From the NCBI GenBank assembly GCA_014529385.2, contig CM043958.1, positions 156,897,293 to 156,961,292 on the forward strand: a stretch of DNA of 64,000 bases. Reading direction: 5' to 3'. The notes under the pieces were generated by a model. The model was not told where the DNA came from. It saw nothing but the letters and a program-made list of their open reading frames with translations, and did no database searches. Positions within the stretch are counted from its first letter, which is position 1. Every line of letters starts with the position of its first letter. The DNA comes from Adiantum capillus-veneris (taxonomy: Eukaryota > Streptophyta > Polypodiopsida > Polypodiales > Pteridaceae). The translations under genes and the position numbers were made by a program. Positions 63,517 to 64,000 of the stretch are shown one piece after another.

Positions 63517-64000
63517 CATGACTGTTCCTCCATGGCCTGAGCAGCTTCAAGCAATGTCACACCAATAGCTAGTTCTTCAGACATTTCCTCAACACTTTTC
63601 AGCAAAAGTTCCTCAAAGTTCTCCTGATCTTCAGTATCATCACTTGTTTATCTGGAACTGTAACTGCAACTGCATCCTGAACTGTAGATTGAACTTCAAT
63701 AGCAGGAATTCCTACAGTCACCTCGTCTTCAGTTGCTTTCATTGCAACCTCAGCATCCTCTGCATTAAGTATCTCATCAACAATAGACAATATTGGATCT
63801 TTAAACGGTTGTGGTCCACCTGCAACATTTGCTTCTTCAGCTGCAACTGCAGCTGGAACTGTGACTGCAGCTTCAGCTAACTGTACCTGAGCTTCAGTAT
63901 CAATTTGCTCCATTATTGCAGGATCACCCTGAGCACTCTGTTGTTCAGGTTCATCATGTTTGTGTTGATCCTCTTGCTTTTGCAACTGCTCGAACTACTG
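63517..64000 (-). pseudogene. Acidic, alanine/valine-rich C-terminal protein fragment, runs off the window
   Basis: From the window edge: KQEDQHKHDEPEQQSAQGDP, AQVQLAEAAVTVPAAVAAEE and KDPILSIVDEILNAEDAEVA, then a one-base shift near 63640, after which DTEDQENFEELLLKSVEEMS and EELAIGVTLLEAAQAMEEQS lead to a stop at about 63517. Very biased composition; no domain known to me. Lying just before a candidate LTR on the same strand, it could be the end of a retroelement polyprotein, but a host gene fragment is equally possible. Confidence 0.4.

Noticed and set aside
1-64000. tRNA, snRNA or intact rRNA genes
   Set aside because: None recognised on either strand; the only rRNA-like text is the decayed fragment at 28836-28934.

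Overview
The window looks like nuclear DNA of a land plant with a large, repeat-rich genome. My best guess is a fern, inferred from the style of the PPR protein and of the retroelements and from the very abundant (GA/CT)n tracts; no marker proves it. The only gene that looks like a functioning host gene is a single-exon pentatricopeptide-repeat (PPR) protein at 58519-60828 on the minus strand. Almost everything else is transposable elements in several states of decay.

Left part (1-29 kb): a decayed Ty3/gypsy pol with its 3' LTR (1-4672) is followed by a three-level nest. An old Ty1/copia pol (5435-6100, resuming at 27054-28795) was split by a very large Ty3/gypsy element (6101-27053, about 15.8 kb of its own sequence). 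The 3' LTR of that element was in turn split by a complete Ty1/copia element (21039-26212). Each junction carries a 5-bp target duplication: CTTGC (one copy changed to CTTGT) for the gypsy, and a perfect CAAGC for the copia. The leader of the large gypsy carries five copies of a 24-bp palindrome, the most unusual signal in the window. Directly after the old copia lies a stretch resembling the 3' end of plant mitochondrial 18S rRNA.

Middle (29-42 kb): a gypsy integrase remnant; a minus-strand copia (30.1-32.3 kb) that lost gag and the start of pol; AT-rich spacer with degenerate repeats; a fragment of Helitron helicase; and a minus-strand Helitron (about 36.06-41.72 kb) with recognisable Rep (HUH plus paired tyrosines) and PIF1-like helicase parts. 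The Rep frame is interrupted by a solo LTR (38651-40293, perfect GAGCA duplication) of the same family as the LTR at 3088-4672. A third LTR of this family lies at 52189-53333.

Right part (42-64 kb): minisatellites and (GA)n tracts, then two related L1-like LINEs in tandem. LINE-A is 5'-incomplete but has an open RT frame of 872 codons. LINE-B is nearly complete: its ORF1 and ORF2 share a frame separated by one UAG, and ORF2 has two later nonsense codons. Both end in a small stem-loop and a (TATC)n/(TC)n tail, and both are flanked by copies of one CT-rich repeat. After 5 kb of spacer comes the PPR gene, then a copia remnant carrying a MITE-like insertion. The window ends in minus-strand coding fragments on both sides of a candidate LTR.

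All identifications are from reading the sequence and remembered family features; no database search was run.
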